Below, in pieces: positions 10,446 to 21,914 of a stretch of DNA of 64,000 nucleotides; positions within the stretch are counted from its first letter, which is position 1, and each line of letters starts with the position of its first letter. The notes beneath the pieces are model-generated. The model saw only the letters and a list, made by a program, of their open reading frames with translations. It did not search any database and was not told the DNA's origin. This DNA is from Ascochyta rabiei (Eukaryota > Ascomycota > Dothideomycetes > Pleosporales > Didymellaceae). The DNA is taken from NCBI RefSeq assembly GCF_004011695.2, contig NC_082407.1, positions 1,178,001 to 1,242,000 on the forward strand, written 5' to 3'. The translations under genes and the position numbers were made by a program.

Positions 10446-11081
10446 TGTTAGGACACAGCTCTGCCCACTGTGCCAAGCATGCCTCAAAAAGGTAACAATG
10501 CTCACTTAGATAGTGAGACTGTGGCCAGAACAGTACTCATTGCCATTACAGGACAGAGGTGGACGTGCCACATGCCTAAGGCTGCTATTACAGGTCGGAG
10601 GTGGACACTGCCATATGCTTGAGGCTGAGAGTCTGACAATATCTCCCCTCCTAACGAGGGCCTGACCCAGGCCTGACAGGCATCTGCGGGTTACAGGGAT
10701 CTGACGTGCCGCACCACTCAGATAGATCTCTCTTATGCTAAGTACTGGACCTTCCAGCAGCAACGGCACTGGCCTTCACAGGACTGTGCCTCAGCTCACT
10801 ACGTGACAACACACGGATAAGCCGATTTAGCTGAGACTGGACCCGTGCGGGGTCAACTATCTGCCAGGTGGACGACGTCTGCCAGATTCGAACCTACGCC
10901 ACGATCCAGCTATCTAAGTAAGCATAATGTTAGGACACAGCTCTGCCCACTGTGCTAAGCATGCCTTAAAAAGGTAACAATGCTCACTTAGATAGTAAGA
11001 CTGTGGCTAGAACAGTACTTATTGCTATTACAAGTCAGAGGTGGACACTGCCACATGCCTAAGGCTAAGAGTCTAACAATA
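10446..11081. mobile_element. Short element flanked by direct repeats (TRIM- or SINE-like)
   Basis: A TGTTAGGACACAGCTCTGCC segment starts at 10446 (to about 10641) and again at 10928 (to about 11081). The first copy carries a 41 bp internal tandem duplication. Repeat ends TGTTAG...TGACA/TAACA look like small LTRs. The flanks ATATA and ATAAA could be a decayed 5 bp target duplication. The 286 bp interior is GC-rich against AT-rich surroundings. On the minus strand near 10885-10910 it contains GGTTCGAATC, identical to a tRNA B box, with a partly matching A box (TAGATAGCTGG) too close upstream. No protein is encoded. LTR-type (TRIM) and tRNA-derived (SINE) origins are both possible. Confidence 0.6.
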
Positions 11082-11992
11082 AAGAATGTAAAGATTATTA
11101 AAACTAGATACTATGAATTCCATATAATTTTAATTTTTCTTAACTATTTTAACTACTATAGAATTATTCTAGCTATACTTTCTTTCTATCTAGTCTAGAC
11201 AGTTAGCTACTTAATATAGTGGTACTTAATTTTCTATTAATAGAATACTTAAAAGTAGTTATAATATATATATCTAAAACTTTTAATTGATAATGTATAA
11301 TAAAATTTTTGTTATTTTGTATATTCTAGTAGACATAGTCGTCTAGATTGCTAAATAGCTAATAGTTAGATTACGTGGTGCAGTCGAGATCTATCTATAT
11401 AGGTCTGATAGAATTCTTAATTACCTTATTAGAATACTAGAAAACGTCAGATTGAGCTAATATTAAGTCTTCTATTTTAGTGATGGGAATTGGCCTAAAA
11501 TAAAGATTCTATTAAAGAGTGTTAGTAAAGATAAAAATAAAAAAAACACTTAAAGAATATAGAAATATAACCACTATATCTAAGTTAAAGATCTATTACT
11601 AAAGAAGAGAATAGGTACTCTTACAGGAATTTGTAAAAAGTAGAAGAAGCATAAAAGAAACCGTTATATTTATAGTAATAAGAGGATCACAGTAGTAGTG
11701 TGATCATTAAATTTTTTTTTAAGATAAGAGAAGCAAAGTTTTATAAGATATTTAGAAAATGAATTTATTAAAAGTAAAATGAATGGCTAAAGAGAAAGGA
11801 ACACATCTGTTATAAATTAATGAAATTAGAAAAAGCTAAAAGTTAGCTGTTAGTTAGTGTAGCTAGGAGATGAGATGATAAAATATATTACTACGAGTTA
11901 TTATTAATACTAATTATTATTGTATTATGCTTATTATAAAGAGACGGTTTGATATTCTTTACGAGTAAACAAAGCTTAGTAGTCTCTCTTTA
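11082..11992. other. AT-rich, RIP-like DNA without genes
   Basis: Very TA-rich with dense stops in all frames. No domain could be read through the stops. It ends at the target duplication of the LINE-related insert. Confidence 0.5.
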
Positions 11993-12900
11993 ATTAATTG
12001 ATTGATTAATAAGTTTAACTTCCTGTGTGAGTCTAAGAGTGTATAAGACGAAAGCAGTTAAGTTGCTCTAGTAATTTAAGGAGTGTGTTTGTTTAAAAAG
12101 ATAGTAAATGTGTGTTCGTAGTCCAATAGTGAGGGCCTGTGCCCTAGGTTGTTGAGAAGAGCTGTTGCCCTGTTAGATTAGGGTTGTGTCGAACTATCCT
12201 ACAAGTAGGTAGTTCTAGCGTTTGTTGTTTGTTGTCTATTGCTAGCTATTGCTATTACAGTAGACGGTCTTCTTATTGTTGTTGTTGTTGTTGTTGTTGT
12301 TATTTGTTTGACTATTACTATTGCTAGTAATAGACTACTGGGGTGTTTAAGCTTTTGCTTAGTCGATTTTATCTAGGTTTAGGAGGTTAGTATAGCTAGT
12401 TATAATAGGGGTATTTGTATAGGTTGTAGCTAGGCATATAGACCTGCTACTTTACTAAGGCAGCAGGTATCTATAGGCCTAAGGAAAGAGCTGTTACTTT
12501 GTTAATATAGTGTTTGTATTAGGGGTAGGTTTAAGCTGTTGCTTAGTTAATTTTGTCTAGGTATAGGAGGTCGGTATAGCTAGTTATAATAGAAGGGGGT
12601 ATCTGTAATAAGGTAATAGCTGTATAGCACTTGCTAGGCAGGCAATAACTATAGCTAGGAGTTCTCTGTTTGTTGTGCCTTTAACCAGTCTAAATCTTTA
12701 AGCGCACAGGCCATTGCAGAGATTTTATCTTAACTAAGACCAGATTACCACTCTGTTCAGCTTATAATAGCCAGCGCGCCTGTTCCAACGCCTGCACTAC
12801 AAAACAGACGCTGAAAATAGATATTAGGAAGGCATGTTCGTAATATTAGGATAAAAAATCAATAGAAATTAACCTTTCTCTAACTATAAAAAGTTAGTGT
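11993..12900 (-). mobile_element. LINE-related insertion sharing the Tad-like 3' end
   Basis: The left end is a decayed (AATC)n-type tail (TTAATTAATTGATTGATTAA). It is followed by about 140 bp homologous to the 3' ends of the LINE copies at 33965-34384 and 61976-64000 (CTGTGTGAGTCTAAGA...TAATTTAAGGAG...). Its flanks, 11976-11994 and 12901-12919, are a 19 bp duplication differing at two A/G positions. The body beyond the shared 3' end differs from the LINE. It contains two diverged copies of a roughly 90 bp segment (about 12350 and 12525), so it may be a non-autonomous element mobilised by the LINE. Confidence 0.7.
12275..12303. repeat. (GTT)n microsatellite
   Basis: About nine tandem GTT units inside the LINE-related insertion. 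Confidence 0.9.
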
Positions 12901-14745
12901 TTAGTGGTCTCTCTTTGATTTTATATATATAAGTTCGCTTAAAGAATTTCTATTCAATACACTCTCTTAGCTTAGAGTATTCTCCTAAGCTAGTTTTCAT
13001 ATAATTGGAAGAATTTCTAATCTTTTCAGAATTTCCTCAAAAGACAAATTATTTGTGAACTTACTAATTTTAATTGCAAACATTTTGATTTCTTAGAGAA
13101 AATCTTCATGTTTTTTCTCGGGGAGGTTTTTTAAGATTTTTTAGCAGTTATATTCTTAAATTATAAATAACTTTATTCAAACTCATCTTCTAAAATTTCT
13201 TATAAAATTTTGTAATTTTATATATCTATGTAGCAGAGCTTGGTATAAAGCTAGCAAATCTCCTTAGTAACGAAGTAAATAGTTTATCTATTAATGCATT
13301 AGATATCTATAGTGCGTGCTTTCGGTTGATTTACAGTCTTTTCAGAAGTTTTTAATAAAACCGGTCTTTTTTACTATCTAAGAGAGAGTAAAAAGCTTAA
13401 TTTTAGTGAATGATTTGGTTATAGTGTCTTGCTCATCAACACTCTATCAAATAAGACTGCTTAATAATCTATCAATATAATATTAAAACATTTTCTATTC
13501 TAGAGACATCTCTATAAAAAAAGAAATATTTATAATCTAATGTTGAAAATAACCTTTAAGCTCTAGCGTTTATAATCTTATAGATAAAAGGTTTAATAGA
13601 ACGTGGTCTACTATATTCAAATCAACAGGCTTTAGATTAAACATTTAGTAGTCTAGTCAGCATATTGAAAATTGAATGTAACTTCTTATGGTAATAGCTA
13701 GAAAACTTAGTACTCTAATTCTATCCTAGTTCCTATTAATATCTGTTAATATAGCTAGACTAATTTTAGCTAAAGCCTAAGTACAGTAATAAAAAAATTA
13801 TACTTAAAATTTGTCTTCTATACTTTTTAACTTTTCTTAATTATATAAGCTATGTATAATCGCTAGATTTTATAGTTGCTTTGGTTTTTTATAACTTCTA
13901 TATAAAGAAGAAATTCAAGTATTCCTTTTCTAGGAAAGATTTACTTGTTTTATAGGTATTCCATTCCTTATTATAGTTTTTATACTTTCTTTCTATAGTA
14001 CAAAAGAAGATATTTGCAATATAGAAGAATATACTAATTTTATCTATTATTACATTACACAGCTTATAGTGCACTGTTAAGAAATCTATATTATATGGTA
14101 TAGTTTAAAGTTCTTTTTACAAGAACGAATATATCTATAGAGGCTATAGAGTATCTTATTCATCTATAGTATAGCTCTAGACTTTTAGTAGCTATATAGT
14201 TGTTAAATGAAAGGTATTAGAGAAATACGTTAGGCGATATACCTGCCAAGAAACCGTGCAGGGGCCCCTACCAGAACCTAGATCAGACGAAAATCACCCT
14301 CACATAGAACAAGAACAACATCAATATATTATCATCAACTCATTACCATTACCATCCAATCTAACAATGAAATTCTAAAATATACTTTTTAGTCTTTAGT
14401 AATATAAATAATTATGTAACTGAGATTGTATTACCCAAGCTATATATTATGGTAAGCTATAACTGCTTTAATATCTAGAAAAACTAGCTAGTAAGCGTTG
14501 ATACGCGTTGAGTTTTAAACCTTAGAAAAAAAATTAAAGTAATTATTCAATTAGGTCTTAGAGATAGGTACGTGTAGGTGTTTTAAAGAGGTGATTGTCT
14601 AGTTAAAAACTATAGTAACAAAAGGTTATAGAAAGAAGTATAGAGTACACCATTAGTTTAATGACTAGAGTTTAGATTTCCTAACAATTAAGTTGATAAT
14701 AAGATAAAAATAAACTAAAAGAGTTATGTTTCTATAATCTATATA
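12901..14745. other. AT-rich, RIP-like DNA without genes
   Basis: TA-rich with stops in every frame. A small GC-richer patch at about 14240-14300 (GTGCAGGGGCCCCTACC) has no recognisable homology by eye. No gene is supported. Confidence 0.5.
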
Positions 14746-16094
14746 CAGTACTACGTCAAAAGTAAGTTCCACTAAGCGAGTTCCCGCATCATCACCACGC
14801 CCACCACCCTACTTTGTGAGGCAATTAAGATAGCTACACATAGTTAAAACGCTCTAAATTTTAAGGTTGTACTGTTCTATACTAGTATTTTGTTTACTAG
14901 CCTTTAACCTTCCTACAGGCACTTAGGCGTGCTAGCATACTACTAATAAGTTTCTTAATAAGTAAGTTTAGGATATAACGCTAGCACTCCTTTAACGCCT
15001 TATAAACTTATCCTAATGCTCTTCTGCCCTACTATAGTTGTTAAACTGTAGTTAGAGCTTATGCATTATCTATTTAAGGCGCTACTAGAGGCGTTTAATT
15101 AGGTTAAGATTAGGTAAGTAAGCTAGCTATAAGAGAGTTGTAATGTTATAATCTGCTATAAATGTCTATATAGCGTAGGAGGTGTGTATATACACATTAT
15201 CCTGTATAAAAAACTAAGACTTATAATAGTAAGGTAAGAGACCTTGCTTAAGTGTTTTAATGTAACTTTAGCTGCTATAGCTACTACATAGAGCATTAGG
15301 ATCCCTCTCTATAATAATAAGTAGACTCTGCTGTAGTCTACCCTGTGCATCTAGCTATATAGCTCCCTACGCTAACTAAGCAGGTAGACAACTAGTAGAT
15401 ATCCTAGTAATTATCCTTAGCTTCTATCTCTTATTGTTATAGCAAAACACCTACTACTACTTATAGCTAGAGCCCTTCTAAACAGAGCACTTATTACTAA
15501 ACTTAACTATATACTAACGCTAATTTACCATTTAATACTTTTAAGTAAACTAAAGACGCTAGAGAGTATGTCTATAAGTAAGTTTAGGCCTCTTTTTACT
15601 CCTCTAATAGGTTATATAGTATTGCTTAAGTGCATACTAGATAGTTAACTTACTTAGCTTATAGGGTAGTAGTGTTGTTAGGTAGAGTAATCTAAGCAAC
15701 TTTAGCAAGCTTAGAGTAGGTAATCTAGGGATTCTTTTATGTTGTGTAGTGTAGGAGCTTCTTCTGCGTATTAGATAGTATCTTAGGTCTGCCTAAGCAA
15801 GGTCTATTGCGTGTAGTTCCTGTAGTGTTAAAATTTTTATAAAGATTTCAGATAGTACGCTCGCAATAGCTAAAGTAACTAGTAACTTTTTAGGTACCTG
15901 CACCTGCGTGTAGCTACCTAATTACCTAATCCTGCTCTACAGAATTTAAGCAACAGCATTTCTGCATCTAATAGTTAAGAAAGTAAGGGAAACAGAGTAG
16001 TAGTAGTGAAGTTATAGGTGGTTAAAAGGTATAGGTGGCTGGGTTGACGCGTCGGAGGGACGCTAGCGCGAAACTAACTTTTGACGCGCGACTG
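14746..16094 (-). mobile_element. Degenerate Tc1/mariner transposon
   Basis: The ends (CAGTACTACGTCAAAAGTAAG at left; the complement of CAGTCGCGCGTCAAAAGTTAG at right) form diverged terminal inverted repeats. TA lies on each side (14744-14745, 16095-16096). The minus strand between about 15300 and 14950 reads, through stops, as the end of a DDE transposase. It has IQDNVYIHT (second catalytic Asp in the QDNAPxHT motif), then LLQLAYLPNLNLIKRL (from the SPDLNPIE motif, with Asp changed to Asn). The element is 1,349 bp, a usual size for this family, and clearly inactive. Confidence 0.82.
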
Positions 16095-17320
16095 TACTAA
16101 GAAGATATGATGCTTATAAATAACTGTCAGGCACTAGGCCTGGAGGTACCTCTGCCAGTCTTGGCGAGCTACCATGGGGCTAGTCAGCCCAGACTATATA
16201 AAGGTGTCGGAGGTTATTGCTGATACTCCAGCAATTAGTCTTGTTACTACATACTACGTACCTTAAGACACCTGCTATCCTCTTCAACCCTATCTTCCCT
16301 CGTAATCGCCTTGTACACTCTCTACAATAACGTAGTAGAGTTAGTCTAATATAATTTGTAAAAATACTTATAGACAAGTATATTATGCTATACTTTTAAA
16401 AAAGTAGTTCTATATGTTATGCTTATTATCAAGTATTTATATTATAATTCTCGACATCTTATCTTCCTTTACTTAATATTCTTTTTAGAGGAAATTAGGA
16501 ACCTAGTAAGCTAGTACCAATTACTATGCTATTGCTTTTATATAGAATACAACACTATATAAGTGTTTTATAGGATAAAGTAATATAACTATTCTTCTAG
16601 AGCTACAAGTTACGACTTATATCTTTAAGTATTTAGTATCTACATTTTATTCATATATATCTAGCGTAGAGAGCTCTATACTTATATCTTAGATTACTAG
16701 TTATCTCTAAACTTCTAGTCTCACTATAACAATTTTATTATCTACTTGAATTGTAGTCATAGCAATATCGAAGCAGGTCCTAGAAAATTAGATAATAATT
16801 AAAAGTGTTTTAATGATTAATATCTTAATACTGTAGTCTATTAGGTAGAAACACTATTATATGTATCTAAGAACCTATTAACATTTAGTATTTAGATTTC
16901 TTTCTATAAGCTCTTAAGTGTTATAACTAAAGAAGTTAATACTAAGTTCTTCTTCAGGTTTCTTATTTTTGCTTTTAGAGCATAGCTTATCTACTATCTT
17001 AATCTTACTTCTCTATAGAAGCCTTACTCTAGGGTTGTAATGTCTTTAATATTCACTCTCTTAGATTACCATACTAGGTGTTTAACTATGGCTAGTTCTA
17101 GAAATTTAAGCCTCTTCTACTATAGTAAAGCTGGGGTCTTTACTAGTCTCTTTTTAGTTCTAAAGTTTTATATGTTTGTATACTAGCAAGTAGATGCTCG
17201 CACGTTATACACTAGCACCTAATATCCGAACATTTAAGTTATTGTCATGATTATTTCAATCTCTATGTTTCAAAATTGTTTGAATTAGCTTATTTTTTCT
17301 ACTAGGTTACTCTTTATTAT
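16095..17320. other. AT-rich DNA with a small GC-richer island
   Basis: The part at 16120-16330 is less AT-rich, with a TATATAAAG motif near 16195. It might be an LTR or promoter fragment, but no second copy was found in the window. A 65-codon ORF (16180-16377, minus) is not supported. Confidence 0.35.
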
Positions 17321-17737
17321 AACGTACCCTAGAGCAAGTCGGACAACAGGCGAGTTAGGTACTCTAAAACCCTACTAAAGATTACAAAAATCACATCCTT
17401 TTATCTTAACAATTACTTTATAAAATTCTATAAACTATTTGCTCCTATATGGTATTCCCATAATCACCCCAGGGTAAAATTATTAGAGCTGTAGATGTAC
17501 TGTAGCCTAAAATACATTAGAACGCGCAGACCCTTTTTTTCTCTAGAATAAATTTTCAACTATGCAGAATACTATTCTATTAATATAGTAAAGTAGGATT
17601 TATATTAATTCAGTATAGTATTAAGTCTATTATAGAATTCTATTAGGTGGTTGTTGAGATAAAGGGTCGTGATTTTGTAATGTTTAGTGGGATTTTGGTC
17701 TAGCTCGCCTGTTGTCTGACTCGCCCATGGCGTACTT
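17321..17737. mobile_element. Pogo-type MITE, old copy
   Basis: The left end ACGTACCCTAGAGCAAGTCGG and the complement of the right end (GTACGCCATGGGCGAGTCAG) are inverted copies over roughly 70 bp with many transition differences. Internal direct motifs (ACAACAGGCGAG) are kept. The ends belong to the same family as the elements at 41316-43179 and 48721-49154. The interior is AT-rich and non-coding. Confidence 0.75.
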
Positions 17738-17784
17738 TTGTAGTTTAAAGGAGACTAAGTTAATTAGTATAACGTGTTTAACCA

Positions 17785-19637
17785 CTAAGGCGCCACCACC
17801 ACTAAGGCGCTACCCCTTACCAACATTGCGACTATTATAGACCATTACAGCAATACCACTACAACGCAACGCGCAGTTAACCTACAACAAAGGCACACTA
17901 TAACTTACAACCTAGGCTACTTAAGGCCCTAGTCCTAATAGTACAAAACACACATCTAAGGCATTTAATATGCCCTAAACAACACTAAGAGAACAACATG
18001 CTAGAAAGCACGCCTAATGTAACTATCAACTTAACTTAAGAAAGCTAAACTAGTTAGAGGAGAAGGCAATAGTAGCACGTATACTTAAACTAGACATATA
18101 AGAAATAGGTGCTATAAGGACACCAATGTAAGACATAGCTAATAATCTTTTTACAGCATGTAGTAAAGAACCTATTAGTAAGAACTAGGTAGACAGGCTT
18201 AGGACGTAAACTAAGGATGTTAAGCTATAACAAAGTTGCGTATACAATTATTAATAAGCTTAAAATTAAGATTTACGTGTTATAGAGCCCTAGTTTAAGC
18301 TAGTAAGAAGTAAAAAGGAGAAGTATAGATTTCTAGATAAAGACATATACAATTCTAGTAAGTCTAGCTTTATAATACGTAATATTACTACGTAGATAGT
18401 TATTATAGGCTCTAAGAAATAAAGCAATCCTGTTGTAATACAGCTAGGTAACTAAGGCTAGGTTATAATTATCTAGGGCATTTGCGCTAGTAGATAGGCC
18501 ATCCTACTCCTTATTATTTTTAGCAGTTAGGTCCTTATATTAAGCTAGTACCTAGACCTACCTTGCAAACAGGTAATTAAGACTAGTGATAATAGATAGA
18601 AAATCAATAAGCTTAATGTAAAGTAGATAAAGCACTTTAACATGTATATAAAAGTACTTTAACATGTATATAAAGAATCGTACTATAGGCGTATACTGTC
18701 TGCTAATAATAGACAGCTATAGGAGATACTAAGGCTACTATTTCTACAAGTACTTTAAGAAATAGAAGATTGTTACTCCCTATATGCTTTTATACTTGTT
18801 GCACCTACTACAGCTACTTAACGTATGTTGTTTTGCCCTTTTGAAGTAGGCGTACTCTACTAAGAGTAATAGCTAGGCAATGGACGATAATTTATAATTT
18901 AATAAAAACACCTTCCTATTAGCTCTTTATATTGCTTTTGAAAAGGTAATTACAGAGGAAAATATCCTAGTAAGCTTTAGAGGCGCTGGCTTAGTTCCCT
19001 ACAACCTAGAGTAAGTGCTACTAAAGCTTAATATAGTGTTTTGCACGCTAACACCTCTACTACTAGAGGCCACCATATAGGAGTTAAAAACGCCAGCCAC
19101 CCTAGAGGAGATAGAGGCGTAATTAACGCTAGTTTGTAAGCGTATACAGAGGCATAAAGAATTACCTATTTCTCCTCTTCTATAAGCTGTTAATTTGCTC
19201 TTAAAAGGCGTGGCTCTTATAGGTGATTATTTAGTGTTATGTTCTCAGTAGCTAGTAAGTAGTTATAAGGTAATAGCTGCTATAACAGACTAGGTAGTTA
19301 TAAAACAAAGTATATTTAAACAGGGGCGAGTCTTACAGTAGGTAATGTACAGAATTTAATGGCTAAGAAGAACTGTGGTAGTGGGGAGGCAGCTAAACAG
19401 CATGTAAAGAGGGTGGGTAAGAACAGGCACTACAGGCGTTGTAGTAAGACTAGCTATAGCACGCATATCTGTACAGCAGAAATTATAGATGTATATAATA
19501 GCGACGCTACTAAATAGAATATTAGGTTTAAGTAATTTTTATTACAGTGTTGTAGTGTAGTGGTAATAGCCTGTAGTAGTTGCGATGTTAGTAAGGGGTG
19601 GCGCCTTAGTGGTAGTGGGCCAGTAGCGCCTAAATAG
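17785..19637 (+). mobile_element. Degenerate Fot1/pogo transposon
   Basis: The ends carry inverted copies of CACTAAGGCGC...ACCCCTTACCAACATTGC. Reading the plus strand at about 18700-19300 through stops gives the C-terminal half of a Fot1-like transposase. It includes a stretch like LQLLNVCCFALLK (from LQPLDVGCF), ENILVSFRGAGLVPYN, and LKTPATLEEIEA. The catalytic Asp of the LQPLD motif reads as Asn. A CENP-B-type DNA-binding N-terminus is expected at 17950-18300 but is too decayed to read. The exact ends are uncertain by a few bases. Confidence 0.75.
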
Positions 19638-21600
19638 TAAAACATGATATTTAGATATATTACTACGTTCTATAGAACTACTACAGTTCTTATAGTTCTA
19701 TATCTTGTAATTATATCTAGAGTTCTATAACATTTTAAAAATTCTAAATCTATACATAATTACTAGGTAATAGTAGTTGAAATCTCTTAAGATAGTTGAA
19801 TATCCTTATAATACATAATATTGTATACAAGTTAAGTTTTAAAGACTTCTATAGCAAATAGTCTACATCATTTTAATCACTTATTACTTCATTGAAAGTT
19901 ATTTTAATAATAGCAATTCTCGAGATTATCAATTGTTCATCTTTAATTTTAGGTGCTAGAGATGTAAAATTGTACAATTATTTAACTACTTATATAGTTC
20001 TAATAAGATGTAAACAATGAACATAGGTATAGAGAGCATCTTAAGATTATATATTCTATTAGCGCTTAAAGTGTATAAGCTTGTTAATAGTCTTATTAAG
20101 TTTCTACTATTTAGACGCTTTAGGTAGTAGTTCTATAAAGTATAGAAGTGTCTATATATAGAGCAGGCTACTTCTTCTATAATAGTAAAGTCTCAATCTA
20201 AAGACTACTAAAGTGTAGTAGTTTATCTATCTACTATATTCCAATTACAAAGTCTACTCTAGTTACTAGATGTTTGTTTATCACTCTAGAAGGCTCTACC
20301 CTCTTTAGTAAAAAATAATATATCATTTGCTATGAAGATATTCTATTTATCTAATCTAATTTGAAACATTTTATCTTATATTTTAAGAAGTGTTTTGTTA
20401 TCTTCTTAGAGCTTTTACTAGTTGTAACTTTACCATTATTCTAAAACTTTTAAGACAGTATAGACGTCATTGTGTTTATAGCTACTAAAATAGCTTTTCT
20501 AATTTTATTTAATTATAATAGTTTAGTAACTTGATATATCTTCGCCTCTATAGCTTTGTAGTTATACTTAGCCAGCCACGTATCTTATTAAAACGTGCTT
20601 TCTACTAGCTTAAGCGCCAAAAGAATAAGTTCTACATTCATTCTTATTTAATTGATTTATTAGCTTAAACTGTGAATTAAAAGTTTGTGATCCATTAATA
20701 AAGTAATTTGTCTGGTAAGGAGCATTTGCGTAGTAGATATAGTAGCACTATTAATTAAATAAAGATGAAAATTGTTATATACTTCATTGCTTTTTCTTAA
20801 ATTTTTTTTTAAATTACTTTAATTTTATTTACGTAGAATTTATAGCATTAAAAGTCTTTTTTAAACACTTACTATTCTTCTATAAAAAGTATAGTTAGTT
20901 CTATTCGTATATTGATATCAATAGCTAACGCGTACTCTGTAACGCTAAGAGCCTAAATAGTAATTAATTTTAGTAATTCTAGAGCTGTAGACTTAAATTT
21001 AATTTTGCTCTAGATATTATGGAGAATATTTCAGGCCTACATTTACGTAAGATTCTAATATAGTTGGATAGTCTCTTAAAATCACTATAGAATTATTATA
21101 GGTCGGTTTTACCAATTTATACTAGATTTAGAAGCAAAAATCCTAATTATACAATGGTATAACTAGAAAGATAAATAGTTTAATATATAAATTATAATTG
21201 TTTTTATATAGTTCTAACTATATATAAGTAGTTTTATATCTCTACCCGTATGCTAATTTTACAAATTTCTATTTAATTGTGCAGAACTAAGCTGACTAAA
21301 GCCTACTATACCTAATAGTAGTGTTAATAATAATAGAAAATAACTCTAAAAACTATATAATAATTTTAAAATGGTAGGAACAAAGCTTAAGAGGTAAATT
21401 AGCTGAATATGTATGAAAAACATAATATTAGAGATAGTATCGATAGATATAGTCTCTTTTTAATACTTCTAGCTTCTCTAGCTATTACAATCTACCTAGC
21501 TACAATATTAAATTACTAGTAAAATTCAAGTAGCATGTGTTTTTTGTAAGTTAGTAATTACTACTATACTATAGATCTTATAATAATAACTATTATAGGT
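19638..21600. other. AT-rich, RIP-like DNA without genes
   Basis: Extremely TA-rich up to a sharp composition change at about 21620, where GC-balanced DNA of the gene island begins. No readable coding relic was identified. Confidence 0.5.
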
Positions 21601-21783
21601 TGCTGTAGAACATTATGTCTATATAAGCGTTGAGGCGGTTGGCGGGACGTTACGCAGATCCGGGCACTACGCGCACGGACCCGGTAGTAGTTGATTATCT
21701 GTTATCTGCGTCTGTGCACAAATTCTTCACCCGATCTCTGCACCTGCTGCCCCGTTAGATAGTGAGCGGCATGAAGACCGGCA

Positions 21784-21789
21784 TATAAA
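21784..21789 (+). promoter_or_regulatory. TATA box of the C2H2/Zn2Cys6 regulator
   Basis: TATAAA lies 131 bp before the ATG at 21915, in GC-balanced DNA just inside the gene-island border. The spacing matches the TATA box of the adenylate-forming enzyme gene. Confidence 0.55.
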
Positions 21790-21914
21790 GTCGTCCCTCA
21801 ACTGTCATCTCTTAGGAACGCTGCACCGTCTCTCCCCGCGATTTAGAGCCTCCAATAAGAGAATCGCACGCTGTAACGTGTCCCATACGTCATCCCGGCG
21901 CCTGCCTGCAGAAC

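Noticed and set aside
10870..10920. A tRNA gene
   Set aside because: A B box is present, but arm pairing fails and there is no room for an anticodon arm.
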